64,000 nt of DNA, taken from Pseudomonadota bacterium (GTDB taxonomy: Bacteria; Pseudomonadota; Gammaproteobacteria; Steroidobacterales; Steroidobacteraceae). The stretch spans positions 1,054,001 through 1,118,000 of the forward strand of contig JAFEDU010000002.1 in assembly GCA_018241425.1 (NCBI GenBank), in the 5' to 3' direction. The position numbers were made by a program, and so were the translations under genes. Every line of letters starts with the position of its first letter. Position 1 is the first letter of the stretch. The notes under the pieces were generated by a model. It ran no database searches and had not been told where the DNA came from. It worked only from the letters and a program-made list of their open reading frames with translations. This document shows positions 8,721-16,239 of this stretch, one piece after another.

Positions 8721-8806
8721 GGGCTTCACCTCGGGGCTATGGCGGCGCGTTCACGGGACACTTAGTATCCCTGAGGGGCGTCGTCCGCGCCTACGGGGGA
8801 GAGTGG

Positions 8807-10153
8807 ATGTTCGGGTTCCTGAAGCCGGCAGCCTTTGCCGCACCGCTGCCGGCCGAGCAGGTCGACCCGACCTACCAGCGCCTGCGCTTTCAGGTGTTCG
8901 CCGGGATATTCCTCGGCTATGCCGGTTACTACCTGGTCCGTAACAACCTCGCGCTCGCGATCCCCGACATCCTCAAGGAACACCCCGAGTACACCAAGGC
9001 GGACCTGGGCACGGCTCTTACGGGCCTTTCGATCGCCTACGGCCTGTCGAAGTTCCTCATGGGCTCGGTCTCCGACCGCAGCAACCCACGGTATTTCCTG
9101 CCCCTGGGGCTCTTGTTGTCGAGCGCCATCACCGCCTTCCTGGGCTTCAGTTCACTCGCCTACACCTCGCTTGCCGCCCTGATCGCGATCGAGGTGCTCA
9201 ACGGCTGGGTTCAGGGCATGGGATGGCCGCCGTGCGGGAAGACCATGGTGCACTGGTACAGCCCCCGGGAGCGCGGGCTGTGGGTGTCGGTGTGGAACAC
9301 CGCCCACAACGTCGGTGGTGCGCTGGTGGCGACCTTCGCCCTGTGGGGAGTGTCACTCTTCCATGACTGGCACGCGAAGTTCTACTTCAACGCCTGCGTG
9401 GCGGGCCTGGTCGCGCTGGCGGTGATCCCGCTGCTGCAGGACACGCCGCAGTCGCGCGGGCTGCCCCCGATCGAGGCGTACCGCAACGACTACCCGAGGG
9501 GCTACTCCGAGGCGAGCGAGCAGACGCTCACGTTCCGGCAGATCCTGCTCGGCTCGGTGCTCAACAACCGCTACCTCTGGGCGATCGCGATCGCCAACGC
9601 GTTCTGTTACTTCGTGCGGTACGGGGTGGAGAACTGGATCCCGACGTACCTGGAGACGGCCAAGGGCTATTCGTTCAAGGAATCGAGCTTCGCGTGGTCG
9701 CTGTACGAATGGTCGGCGATCCCGGGCACCATCGCCTGCGGCTGGATCTCGGACAAGTGGTTCAAGGGGCGGCGCGCGCCCGCCACGATCCTCTTCATGG
9801 CGCTGACCCTCGTCGCGGTGATCGTCTACTGGTTCAACGGCAAGGGGCCGCTGTGGATCGATTACGCGGCCTTGATAGCGATCGGCTTCCTCATCTACGG
9901 GCCGATCATGCTGATCGGGCTGCAGTCCCTCGACCTCGTCACCAAGAAGGCGGCCGGGACCGCCGCGGGCTTCACGGGCTTTTTCGGCTATGCCTTCGGG
10001 TCGGCCGTGGCCGGCAGCGGCGTGGGCTGGATCGCGGATCACTTCGCCTGGAAGGGCGTCTTCATCACCATGGTGGCCTGCTGCCTGCTCACGATCTTCT
10101 TCAGCGCCCTGACGCTCGGGCACCGCTCGGACAGCGAAGCACGGGCGACCTAG
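8807..10153 (+). CDS. glpT: Glycerol-3-phosphate/phosphate antiporter GlpT
   Basis: A 448-residue major facilitator protein of the organophosphate:Pi antiporter family, with twelve predicted helices. It shows strong GlpT features throughout: DPTYQRLRFQ near the N-terminus, the loop GSVSDRSNPR, GWVQGMGWPPCGKTMVHWYS, SVWNTAHNVGG, DTPQSRGLPPIE and KKAAGTAAGFTGFFGY. It exchanges periplasmic glycerol-3-phosphate for cytoplasmic phosphate. The ATG at 8807 is preceded by GGGGGAGAG; the reading frame stays open far upstream, but that part has no homology and covers the divergent BON gene. No glp operon genes are nearby; the next gene starts 3 bp downstream. Confidence 0.93.
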   Translation: MFGFLKPAAFAAPLPAEQVDPTYQRLRFQVFAGIFLGYAGYYLVRNNLALAIPDILKEHPEYTKADLGTALTGLSIAYGLSKFLMGSVSDRSNPRYFLPLGLLLSSAITAFLGFSSLAYTSLAALIAIEVLNGWVQGMGWPPCGKTMVHWYSPRERGLWVSVWNTAHNVGGALVATFALWGVSLFHDWHAKFYFNACVAGLVALAVIPLLQDTPQSRGLPPIEAYRNDYPRGYSEASEQTLTFRQILLGSVLNNRYLWAIAIANAFCYFVRYGVENWIPTYLETAKGYSFKESSFAWSLYEWSAIPGTIACGWISDKWFKGRRAPATILFMALTLVAVIVYWFNGKGPLWIDYAALIAIGFLIYGPIMLIGLQSLDLVTKKAAGTAAGFTGFFGYAFGSAVAGSGVGWIADHFAWKGVFITMVACCLLTIFFSALTLGHRSDSEARAT

Positions 10154-10156
10154 CAA

Positions 10157-10732
10157 GTGGAAACCACGATCCTCAGCGGCTGGGAGAACTACTACGTCAT
10201 CGTGGGCTCCGCGGCCGGTGGACTCACCGGGCTCACGTTCGTCGTGATTGCCCTGGTGCGCGATGCAGGCTCGGTGCGCCTGAGCGGGCTGCGCGCCTAC
10301 GTGAGCCCGACCATGGTGCACTTCGGGGGAGCGCTGGCACTCTCGGCCTTCCTCAGCATGCCGCACCAGCACGTGCCGTCGCTGAGCGCCGGGCTGATTG
10401 CAGGCGCAGTCGCGGGTCTCATCTACAGCGCCTTCACGGTCGTCCACCTGCGCCGCACCTCCGGTACCGCAGGCTACGTTCCGGTGCGCGAGGACTGGAT
10501 CTGGAACGTGATCCTCCCCTCGCTCGCCTATGCGGCGCTCGGGGCCGCCGGTTTCCTCATCTGGGGACATGCGCTGTGGGCGCTGTACACGGTGGCCCTG
10601 GTGTCCCTCGGCCTGCTCTTCATCGGCATCCGCAATGCCTGGGACATCGCGGTGTGGATGACGGCGCAGCGCCGCGAACTGGCCAAGCCCAGCCCGGACT
10701 TGACCGCGAAGCCACCGCAGGATCAGGGTTAG
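10157..10732 (+). CDS. Multi-helix membrane protein, unknown
   Basis: 191 residues starting with a GTG three bases after the glpT stop, so probably in the same transcript. The sequence has about five hydrophobic segments with a Gly-rich first helix (VGSAAGGLTGLTFVVIALV). Motifs such as YVSPTMVHFG and IGIRNAWDIAVW recur in uncharacterised proteins with similar length. The C-terminus after the last helix is short and polar. No catalytic residues are apparent. Coupling to glpT might hint at a shared role in uptake, but this is weak. Function unknown. Confidence 0.7.
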   Translation: METTILSGWENYYVIVGSAAGGLTGLTFVVIALVRDAGSVRLSGLRAYVSPTMVHFGGALALSAFLSMPHQHVPSLSAGLIAGAVAGLIYSAFTVVHLRRTSGTAGYVPVREDWIWNVILPSLAYAALGAAGFLIWGHALWALYTVALVSLGLLFIGIRNAWDIAVWMTAQRRELAKPSPDLTAKPPQDQG

Positions 10733-10813
10733 GCTCAAGAACAACGGCCGGGCCGGGCGGCAATGGCCGCGCTGCCGCCAGCGGTGGAATTGCTTGAACG
10801 TCGGAGGCGCACC

Positions 10814-11191
10814 ATGCAGAAGATCGTCCACGCATACCTGAAAGCCCTGGAGACGGGGGACCCGGAGAAGGCGGCGGGGCTTTTCATCCCCGACGGCTGG
10901 GTCGAATCTCCCTTCCTCGGCCGCATCCCGGTGCGCCAGTACGTGAAGAAGGTGGCGGAGTCCTCCAAGGGCACGCGCCTCACGGTGCACGACGTCCTCA
11001 TCAGCGCCGAGGGGCACCTGCGGGCGGTGGCCTACTACAACTACGACTGGCGCCTGAAGGATGGCTCCCGGGTCGCCTTCGACTGCGCGGACGTCTTCAA
11101 CTTCGACCCGAGCACCGGCCACATCCAGTCGATCGTGCTGGTCTACGACACCCAGCCCGTCCGCGACGTGGTCGAGCACAAGTACCCCTAG
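10814..11191 (+). CDS. NTF2/SnoaL-like fold protein
   Basis: A 125-residue protein beginning MQKIVHAYL; GGAGG sits 7 bp upstream, which favours this start over one 51 bp earlier. The layout is that of the NTF2-like (SnoaL, ketosteroid isomerase-like) cone fold: an N-terminal helix pair with ALETGDPEKAAGLFIPDGWVE, then beta strands ending in ADVFNFDPSTGHIQSI. Such proteins act as small-molecule isomerases, hydrolases or binding modules. Catalytic residues cannot be assigned from sequence alone. It stands apart from the upstream membrane gene by about 80 bp. Confidence 0.75.
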   Translation: MQKIVHAYLKALETGDPEKAAGLFIPDGWVESPFLGRIPVRQYVKKVAESSKGTRLTVHDVLISAEGHLRAVAYYNYDWRLKDGSRVAFDCADVFNFDPSTGHIQSIVLVYDTQPVRDVVEHKYP

Positions 11192-11227
11192 CGTCCCTGC
11201 ATTTGACTTAATCGTCCCGGGGACCGG

Positions 11228-11260
11228 TTAACCCCGTGGGGCGGGTCGCTGCGCTCTACG
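11228..11260 (+). promoter_or_regulatory. Candidate ECF-sigma promoter upstream of the sigma-factor operon
   Basis: TTAACCCCGT (11228-11237) is followed after exactly 14 bases by CGCTCTACG (11252-11260). The same two blocks with the same 14-base spacing occur at 13604-13636 before the TonB-like gene. An AAC-containing -35 and a GTCTA/CTCTA-like -10 at this spacing are typical of ECF sigma factors, and an ECF sigma gene lies between the two sites. It is therefore proposed that the sigma factor drives its own operon and the TonB-like gene. The assignment is inference from the shared pattern. Confidence 0.5.
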
Positions 11261-11293
11261 TCTCCAGAGCCTTCAGTCACTGGAGACCGCTGC

Positions 11294-12061
11294 ATGTTGC
11301 GACCCCTCTGCCTTGGCCTTCTGGCCGCTTTCGCGCTGAGTACCCGGGCCCACGCCCTCGGCCGGATGGCCGACGTCACGCTCATCGACCGGGACACGGG
11401 CGCCGTTCTGACCCCCGTCTATGCCCGGGGCGAGTACTGGGTGGCAGGCCGCCCCGGCGCGCGTTACGCCATCCACATCCGCAACAGCAGTGGCTACCGG
11501 TTGCTGGCCGTCACCTCGGTCGACGGGGTGAACGTGCTCTCCGGCGCCACTGCGGGCTACGACCAGCAGGGCTATATCTTCGGATCCGCGCAGGAGTACG
11601 ACATCACCGGATGGCGCAAGAGCACCGAGGAGGTGGCCGCGTTCACCTTCACGGCGGCCAGCAGTTCCTACGCCGGACGCACCGGGCGGGCAGCGAACAT
11701 CGGCGTGATCGGGGTGGCGCTGTTCCGCGAGCGCTATGTGCCGCCGGTGCTGATCGAGCCCGCCCCGGCCGCGAGTGATGCACCGCGTGATGCAGCATCG
11801 CCCGCCGCGCGCGCCGCCTCGAAGTCCGCGCTCGCAGAGTCCCTCGGCACCGGCCACGGCGCGCGCGAGACCTCCGTCGTCAGCTTCGCGAACTTCGTGC
11901 GCGAGCAGGAGACACCGAACGAGATCGTGCGCATCCGCTATGACAGCCTGGAGAATCTCGTGGCGCTCGGCATCATCCGCCGGCCCCCGTGGCCGCGCGG
12001 GCCGCATCCGGATGCCTTCCCGGGGAGCCCGGCGAACTTCGTCCCCGATCCGCCCGGCTGA
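11294..12061 (+). CDS. Exported protein of unknown function, first gene of the sigma operon
   Basis: 255 residues with a clear signal peptide (MLRPLCLGLLAAFALSTRAHA). The mature N-terminal half is conserved in many proteobacterial proteins of unknown role: TLIDRDTG, then YWVAGRPGARYAIHIRN, RLLAVTSVDGVNVLSG and DQQGYIFG. The C-terminal half is rich in Ala and Pro and ends with VRIRYDSLENLVALGII. Probably periplasmic. It is followed after 31 bp by an ECF sigma factor gene and preceded by the candidate ECF promoter, so it may be a target or the sensed product of that system. Function unknown. Confidence 0.75.
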   Translation: MLRPLCLGLLAAFALSTRAHALGRMADVTLIDRDTGAVLTPVYARGEYWVAGRPGARYAIHIRNSSGYRLLAVTSVDGVNVLSGATAGYDQQGYIFGSAQEYDITGWRKSTEEVAAFTFTAASSSYAGRTGRAANIGVIGVALFRERYVPPVLIEPAPAASDAPRDAASPAARAASKSALAESLGTGHGARETSVVSFANFVREQETPNEIVRIRYDSLENLVALGIIRRPPWPRGPHPDAFPGSPANFVPDPPG

Positions 12062-12092
12062 AGGGGTGCAGCGCGCGGCATAATCGGTCCGG

Positions 12093-12665
12093 ATGGCTGC
12101 CGAACCTGAGGCTGACGAGGCCCTGATCGCCCGCTACGCGGGCGGCGAGGTGGCGGCTTTCGATGCGCTCTACCGCCGCCACGAGATACGCATCTGGCGC
12201 TACTTGCAGCGCAACATCGCCGACCGAGCGCTCGCCGAGGAACTCATGCAGGAGGTCTGGCTCGCGGTCGCCCGCGATGCGGGGCGCTACCGCCCGACCG
12301 CGCCCTTCGTGACCTGGCTCTTCACCGTCGCGCGCAACCGCCTCATCGACGCACGGCGCCGGCAGCGCAGGTACTTAAGCCTCGATGCGCTTGCGGAGGA
12401 GGGCGCGCCGATGCCGGAGGCGCTGGTGACGGCACCGGCCGCGGGGCCGCTGGGTGTCGCCGTGTCGGAGGATGCCGCGCGCGCCGTGGCCCGCGCCCTC
12501 GACGAGCTGCCCCACGAGCAGCGCGATGCCTTCCTTTTGCAGGCGGAAGGGGAGCTCAGCGTGGAGGAAGTGGCGGCAGTGACCGGCAGCAGCTTCGAGA
12601 CCGCCAAGAGCCGCCTGCGCTACGCACGCAGCAAGCTGCGGGCGCTTCTGGAGGCGTACGCATGA
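12093..12665 (+). CDS. ECF-type RNA polymerase sigma factor
   Basis: A 190-residue sigma-70 family factor with only regions 2 and 4. Region 2 (about 10-95) includes FDALYRRHEIRIWRYLQRN, AEELMQEVWLAVARD and the promoter-melting stretch PFVTWLFTVARNRLIDARRR. Region 4 (about 130-185) has ALDELPHEQRDAFLLQ and the recognition helix SSFETAKSRLRYARSKLR. The stop overlaps the start of the next gene (ATGA), which is the usual place for an anti-sigma partner. It probably directs transcription from the two matched promoter-like sites near 11.2 and 13.6 kb. Confidence 0.9.
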   Translation: MAAEPEADEALIARYAGGEVAAFDALYRRHEIRIWRYLQRNIADRALAEELMQEVWLAVARDAGRYRPTAPFVTWLFTVARNRLIDARRRQRRYLSLDALAEEGAPMPEALVTAPAAGPLGVAVSEDAARAVARALDELPHEQRDAFLLQAEGELSVEEVAAVTGSSFETAKSRLRYARSKLRALLEAYA

Positions 12666-13600
12666 GCGAGCACACGCCCGGTCCGGAGGAGGAAGCCCAG
12701 CTGGACGCCCTGTACCAGAGGCTCTCCCGGCGGCAGGCCGAGGGCCCCTCGGAGGCCATGCGGCGCGCCATCCTGTCGGGCGCGCGGGAGATCGCCCGGG
12801 CACGACGCGAACCGTCGTGGCAGGCCTGGCTCGTGCGCCTGCGCGACTCCTGCGGCCGTCCGGCGGTGTTCGGCACGCTCGCGGCCGGTATCGTCGCGGC
12901 GCTGCTCCTCGTGCCGCTGCGGCAGCTCCCCATGGATGCGCCGGAGCTCGCGCTCCCGCAGGAAGTGGCGGTGGACATCCGCGCGCAGTCTGCGCCAGAA
13001 GTGGAACTGAAGAAGTCACAGGTTCCCGCCGACGCGCTGTTGCCGGTACCGGTCGACAAACCCACAGAACACAAGCCCGACGACGCCCGGGTCGCATCGG
13101 CGGTGCTCGAGGAGACAGTCGTCACGAGAGCCGCCGCTACGACGGCTCGCGCCGCGCCGGCCCCTGCGGCGGTGCCGGCGCCGCCGCCCGCGCCGCGCGT
13201 GCAGGGCGCCGACGGCGGGCGCGACCTGCCCGGTGGGATGGTTTCGGCAGATTCCGCGACTAACGCCGCCGCGCGCCGTGCCGCAGCACCTGCGGTCACC
13301 GCGACCACCACGGCCGCGGCAGGAGATCCGGGTGTCGCGCTCAGGCGCGCCGCCGCGGCCGGGGACCCGGCGCAAGTGGTCGTGCTCATTCGCGCGCACG
13401 CGCCGCTCGATGAGCCGGATGCCCAGGGGCGCACGGCCCTGATGCTCGCGGTGATGGCACGAGACCAGGAATCCGTGCGCCTGCTCCTGGACGCCGGGGC
13501 CAATCCCAACACGACCGACGCCGGGGGCCTGAGGCCGATGGACCTGGCCGCGGGGGATCCGGTGATCCTGCAGCTCCTGCGCGGGCACGGGGCGCACTGA
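12662..13600 (+). CDS. Membrane protein with ankyrin repeats in the anti-sigma position
   Basis: 312 residues, translationally coupled to the sigma factor. The N-terminal 70 residues are cytoplasmic and helical (EEAQLDALYQRLSRRQAEG, AILSGAREIARARRE). One transmembrane helix follows (about 76-95, VFGTLAAGIVAALLLVPL). Then comes a long Ala/Pro-rich periplasmic linker, and residues about 215-312 form ankyrin repeats (GRTALMLAVMARDQESVRLLLDAGANPNTTDAGG). The order fits a single-pass anti-sigma factor, with the N-terminus holding the sigma factor and the ankyrins sensing something outside the cytoplasm. No canonical ZAS zinc motif is present. Anti-sigma activity is inferred from position and topology only. 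Confidence 0.75.
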   Translation: MSEHTPGPEEEAQLDALYQRLSRRQAEGPSEAMRRAILSGAREIARARREPSWQAWLVRLRDSCGRPAVFGTLAAGIVAALLLVPLRQLPMDAPELALPQEVAVDIRAQSAPEVELKKSQVPADALLPVPVDKPTEHKPDDARVASAVLEETVVTRAAATTARAAPAPAAVPAPPPAPRVQGADGGRDLPGGMVSADSATNAAARRAAAPAVTATTTAAAGDPGVALRRAAAAGDPAQVVVLIRAHAPLDEPDAQGRTALMLAVMARDQESVRLLLDAGANPNTTDAGGLRPMDLAAGDPVILQLLRGHGAH

Positions 13601-13603
13601 GGT

Positions 13604-13636
13604 TTAACCCCGTCCGTCGCTCTCCCGCGCTCTATA
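13604..13636 (+). promoter_or_regulatory. Second candidate ECF-sigma promoter, before the TonB-like gene
   Basis: TTAACCCCGT at 13604-13613 and CGCTCTATA at 13628-13636 are separated by 14 bases, matching the blocks and spacing found at 11228-11260. It starts just after the stop of the ankyrin protein gene and lies 110 bp before the TonB-like start codon. The match in both blocks and in spacing makes chance unlikely, but no transcription start is known. Confidence 0.5.
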
Positions 13637-13746
13637 CGCCAGGAACCACTCCTGCGGTGACGATCGGGATATTTTCCCGGCACCACCGCGCTAGCCTCAA
13701 GGCATACGGTCACACCGGCCGTTCAGCTGACGGGAGACTTAAAGTC

Positions 13747-14379
13747 ATGTCTTACCACGTCCCGGCACTTCCGCTCGTAACGCCTCGCACGCTGGCCGTC
13801 GGCGGCATCCTGGCGCTGCACGTTCTCCTGGTTTACCTGCTCGCAACCGGTCTCATCCAGCACATCCTTCCTCCCGTCCCGCCTTCCATCAAGGTCACTC
13901 TGGCACCCGATGCGGTGCGGAGCACGCCGCCACCGCCGCTGAGTCGCACCGTGCTGGAGAACCCGAAGATCCCGCAAGAGGAGAACATTCCGCAGCTCTA
14001 TCCGCCGGACAGCGCCGCGCTCACCGCGATTCCCCCGGTGGCTGACACGCCACCCACGGGGGGCGGAACTGCCGAGCCGCAGAAGGTACCGCTTCGCATC
14101 CTCGGCAAGAACCTCCTGCCCGACAGCGAGAGTTACTACCCGCCGGACAAGATACGGCTCGGGATCAGCGGTGCCAGTTACGTGCGCGTCTGCGTCGACT
14201 CGCGGGGTGTCCGCCAGGGCGACCCGGCGCTGGAGCAGACCTCGGGGGACTCCGGGCTCGATGCCGCGGCCCTCAATGTCGCGCGGCACGGGCAGTATGC
14301 CCACGCGTTGCAGGGTGACCAGCCGGTTCCGACCTGCTTCCGCTTCCGCATCGTGTTCCGTCCCGTGGAGGGGCGCTGA
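13747..14379 (+). CDS. TonB-like energy-transduction protein
   Basis: 210 residues starting MSYHVPALPL; GGGAG lies upstream of the ATG, unlike an earlier in-frame start. A single N-terminal transmembrane helix (about 18-38, GGILALHVLLVYLLATGLI) is followed by a Pro-rich periplasmic spacer and a C-terminal TonB-like domain of about 90 residues (SGASYVRVCVDSRGVRQGDPAL, LDAAALNVARHGQYAHA, CFRFRIVFRP). This is the layout of TonB-family proteins that couple the inner-membrane motive force to outer-membrane receptors. No exbB/exbD or receptor gene is adjacent. The ECF-like promoter upstream links it to the sigma module. Confidence 0.8.
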   Translation: MSYHVPALPLVTPRTLAVGGILALHVLLVYLLATGLIQHILPPVPPSIKVTLAPDAVRSTPPPPLSRTVLENPKIPQEENIPQLYPPDSAALTAIPPVADTPPTGGGTAEPQKVPLRILGKNLLPDSESYYPPDKIRLGISGASYVRVCVDSRGVRQGDPALEQTSGDSGLDAAALNVARHGQYAHALQGDQPVPTCFRFRIVFRPVEGR

Positions 14380-14395
14380 GCCGGCGGGTACTGCG

Positions 14396-16135
14396 TCAGG
14401 CGAGCAGGGCCTCGACCTTCTGGTAGCGCGGCAGCGTGCGCAGGGCTTCCAGGTCCGAGTCGACCTTCACCCAGGACTTGGTCTCGTGGTTCGCGTGCGG
14501 CAGCAGCGCTTCCAGGAGGTCGAAGGCGCGGTCATGGTCTCCCATGCGTGAGTAGACGCACGCCGCGTTGTACTGGGTGAGGATGTCGTCCGGATCGATC
14601 GCCATGGCACGAGAGAGCCATTCGCGGGCCCGATCGGGCTCCCCGATCGCCACCAGGCACACGGCGCCCAGGTAGGCCGCACGCTGGTTCTCGGGGTGCT
14701 GGGCGAGTTCCGCCTCGAAGCGCTGGATGGCAATGCGCGCGATCGGCTTGATCTCGCCCTGCCGCCCGATCGAGTCGTAGATCATGATCATCATGCACAG
14801 CGGCTGCCCGTCGTCGGGCTTGATCTCCGCGGCATGCTGCATGAGCTCGGCAGCGCGCTCCAGGTGGTTGGCAGCAAAACAGGCCCGCCCGTAGAAGTAG
14901 TGGGCCTCGAAGGAGTTCGGGTCGAGGCGGATCGCGCGCTCGAACTCGCCGGTCGCTTCGACGGGACGCTCGGCCAGCGAGAGTGCGAGCCCGCGCGAGG
15001 CATGGGCCTCGGCCAGTCCCGCCTCCAGCTCGATCGCGCGGGCACTGGTGGCCAGGATGTCCTCAACGGCCACGTTCTCGTGGAAGTGCAGGAACAGGAG
15101 CGAGTCGCAGTCTGCGATCCCGGCGTACGCGCGCGCGTACATGGGATCGAGCTCGACGGCGCGCGTGAACATGCGGCGCGCGAGCTGGTAGTAGTTCTTC
15201 GAGTGGCGGTGCAGGAACTGGCGCCCGCGCAGGTAGTAGGTGTAGGCCTCGATGTTATCGGTCGGGGTCTGTGCGATTGAACGCTGCTCCTGGGGCAGGA
15301 GCTTCACCTTCAGCTGCTCGACGATGGCATGCGTGATCTCGTCCTGGATCGCGAAGATGTCCGTGAGGTCGCGGTCGTAGCGGTCGGCCCAGACGTGGCC
15401 GCCGTCGCGACCGTTGATCAGCTGCGCGGTCACCCGCACCCGGCTGCCGGCCTTGCGCACGCTGCCCTCGAGCACGAAGGTGACACCGAGGTCGTGGCTG
15501 AGCTCATCGACCTTCACCGGCTTGCCCTTGTAGGTGAAGGCGGTGTTCCGTGCCACCACGAACAGGCCCGAGAGCTTGGACAGGTCGGTGATGATGTCCT
15601 CGGTGATGCCGTCGCTGAAATATTCCTGTTCGGGATCGCCGCTGATGTTGTTGAAGGGGAGCACCACGACCGAGGGCCGGTCCGTGATGGGCACGCGTCC
15701 CGGGGACGGAGCCTTCGCACGCTGAGGGTCCGCGCCGCCCAGCAGGCGGCGCGTGGTCGTCACCAGCGTCTCGAGGTGCCCGTTGAGGGTGCCACCGAAC
15801 GCGTCGAGCCAGTGCGTATTGCCGAGCGCGTATTCCATGGCGCCGGTGGGTTCGATGTTCTCGATCCGGAACGGCAGGATGTGCTTCTGCGCCGAAACCG
15901 CCCGCTCGACCTCGCGGCGCACGTGCGGGGACGAGTTGGCGCCGGCGGAGAAGATCACGACGACCGCGCGGCAGGACTTGACGGCCGCGATGATCTCCTG
16001 ACCGTACTCGGCGCCCGCGGGGATGTCGCGCGGCGCCATCCAGCAGCGGATGCCCTGGTCCTCCAGGGCCTTCACCACGGTCTGCGCCGCTTCCTTGTCG
16101 GCGGAGGAATAGCTGAGGAAGACGTCGTGGCTCAT
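14396..16135 (-). CDS. TIR-TolB-like-TPR multidomain protein
   Basis: 579 residues starting MSHDVFLSYSS. Residues 3-115 are a bacterial TIR domain: FLSYSSADKE, CWMAPRDIPAG, VVVIFSAGANSSPHVRREVERA. Glu75 in the last helix is at the place of the NADase glutamate. Residues about 152-290 resemble the TolB/FlgO-like N-domain found in adenylate-cyclase-like proteins (VVVLPFNNISGDPEQEYFSDG, VLEGSVRKAGSRVRVTAQLI). Residues about 310-579 are tandem TPRs (RAVELDPMYARAYAGIADC, AIRLDPNSFEAHYFYGRACF, AMAIDPDDILTQYNAACVYS). No membrane segment. It could be a signalling NADase or a scaffold; the same tail elsewhere carries a DNA-binding head instead of TIR. Monocistronic. Confidence 0.85.
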   Translation of the reverse strand: MSHDVFLSYSSADKEAAQTVVKALEDQGIRCWMAPRDIPAGAEYGQEIIAAVKSCRAVVVIFSAGANSSPHVRREVERAVSAQKHILPFRIENIEPTGAMEYALGNTHWLDAFGGTLNGHLETLVTTTRRLLGGADPQRAKAPSPGRVPITDRPSVVVLPFNNISGDPEQEYFSDGITEDIITDLSKLSGLFVVARNTAFTYKGKPVKVDELSHDLGVTFVLEGSVRKAGSRVRVTAQLINGRDGGHVWADRYDRDLTDIFAIQDEITHAIVEQLKVKLLPQEQRSIAQTPTDNIEAYTYYLRGRQFLHRHSKNYYQLARRMFTRAVELDPMYARAYAGIADCDSLLFLHFHENVAVEDILATSARAIELEAGLAEAHASRGLALSLAERPVEATGEFERAIRLDPNSFEAHYFYGRACFAANHLERAAELMQHAAEIKPDDGQPLCMMIMIYDSIGRQGEIKPIARIAIQRFEAELAQHPENQRAAYLGAVCLVAIGEPDRAREWLSRAMAIDPDDILTQYNAACVYSRMGDHDRAFDLLEALLPHANHETKSWVKVDSDLEALRTLPRYQKVEALLA

Positions 16136-16239
16136 GCGGCCTTGGGGCTTCTGGTCCGGGGGGTGGCAGGGAGCGTGCGATGTTACGGCAAAGGCGCCGT
16201 AGGCGGGAACCTCCGCCCGGATGCGGGGCGTGGCGCCGC

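Noticed and set aside
8261..8806. Upstream extension of the glpT frame
   Set aside because: The extension of about 180 residues covers the BON gene on the other strand, lacks homology and has low-complexity Arg/Gly content. The ATG at 8807 has a good ribosome site and matches the GlpT N-terminus.
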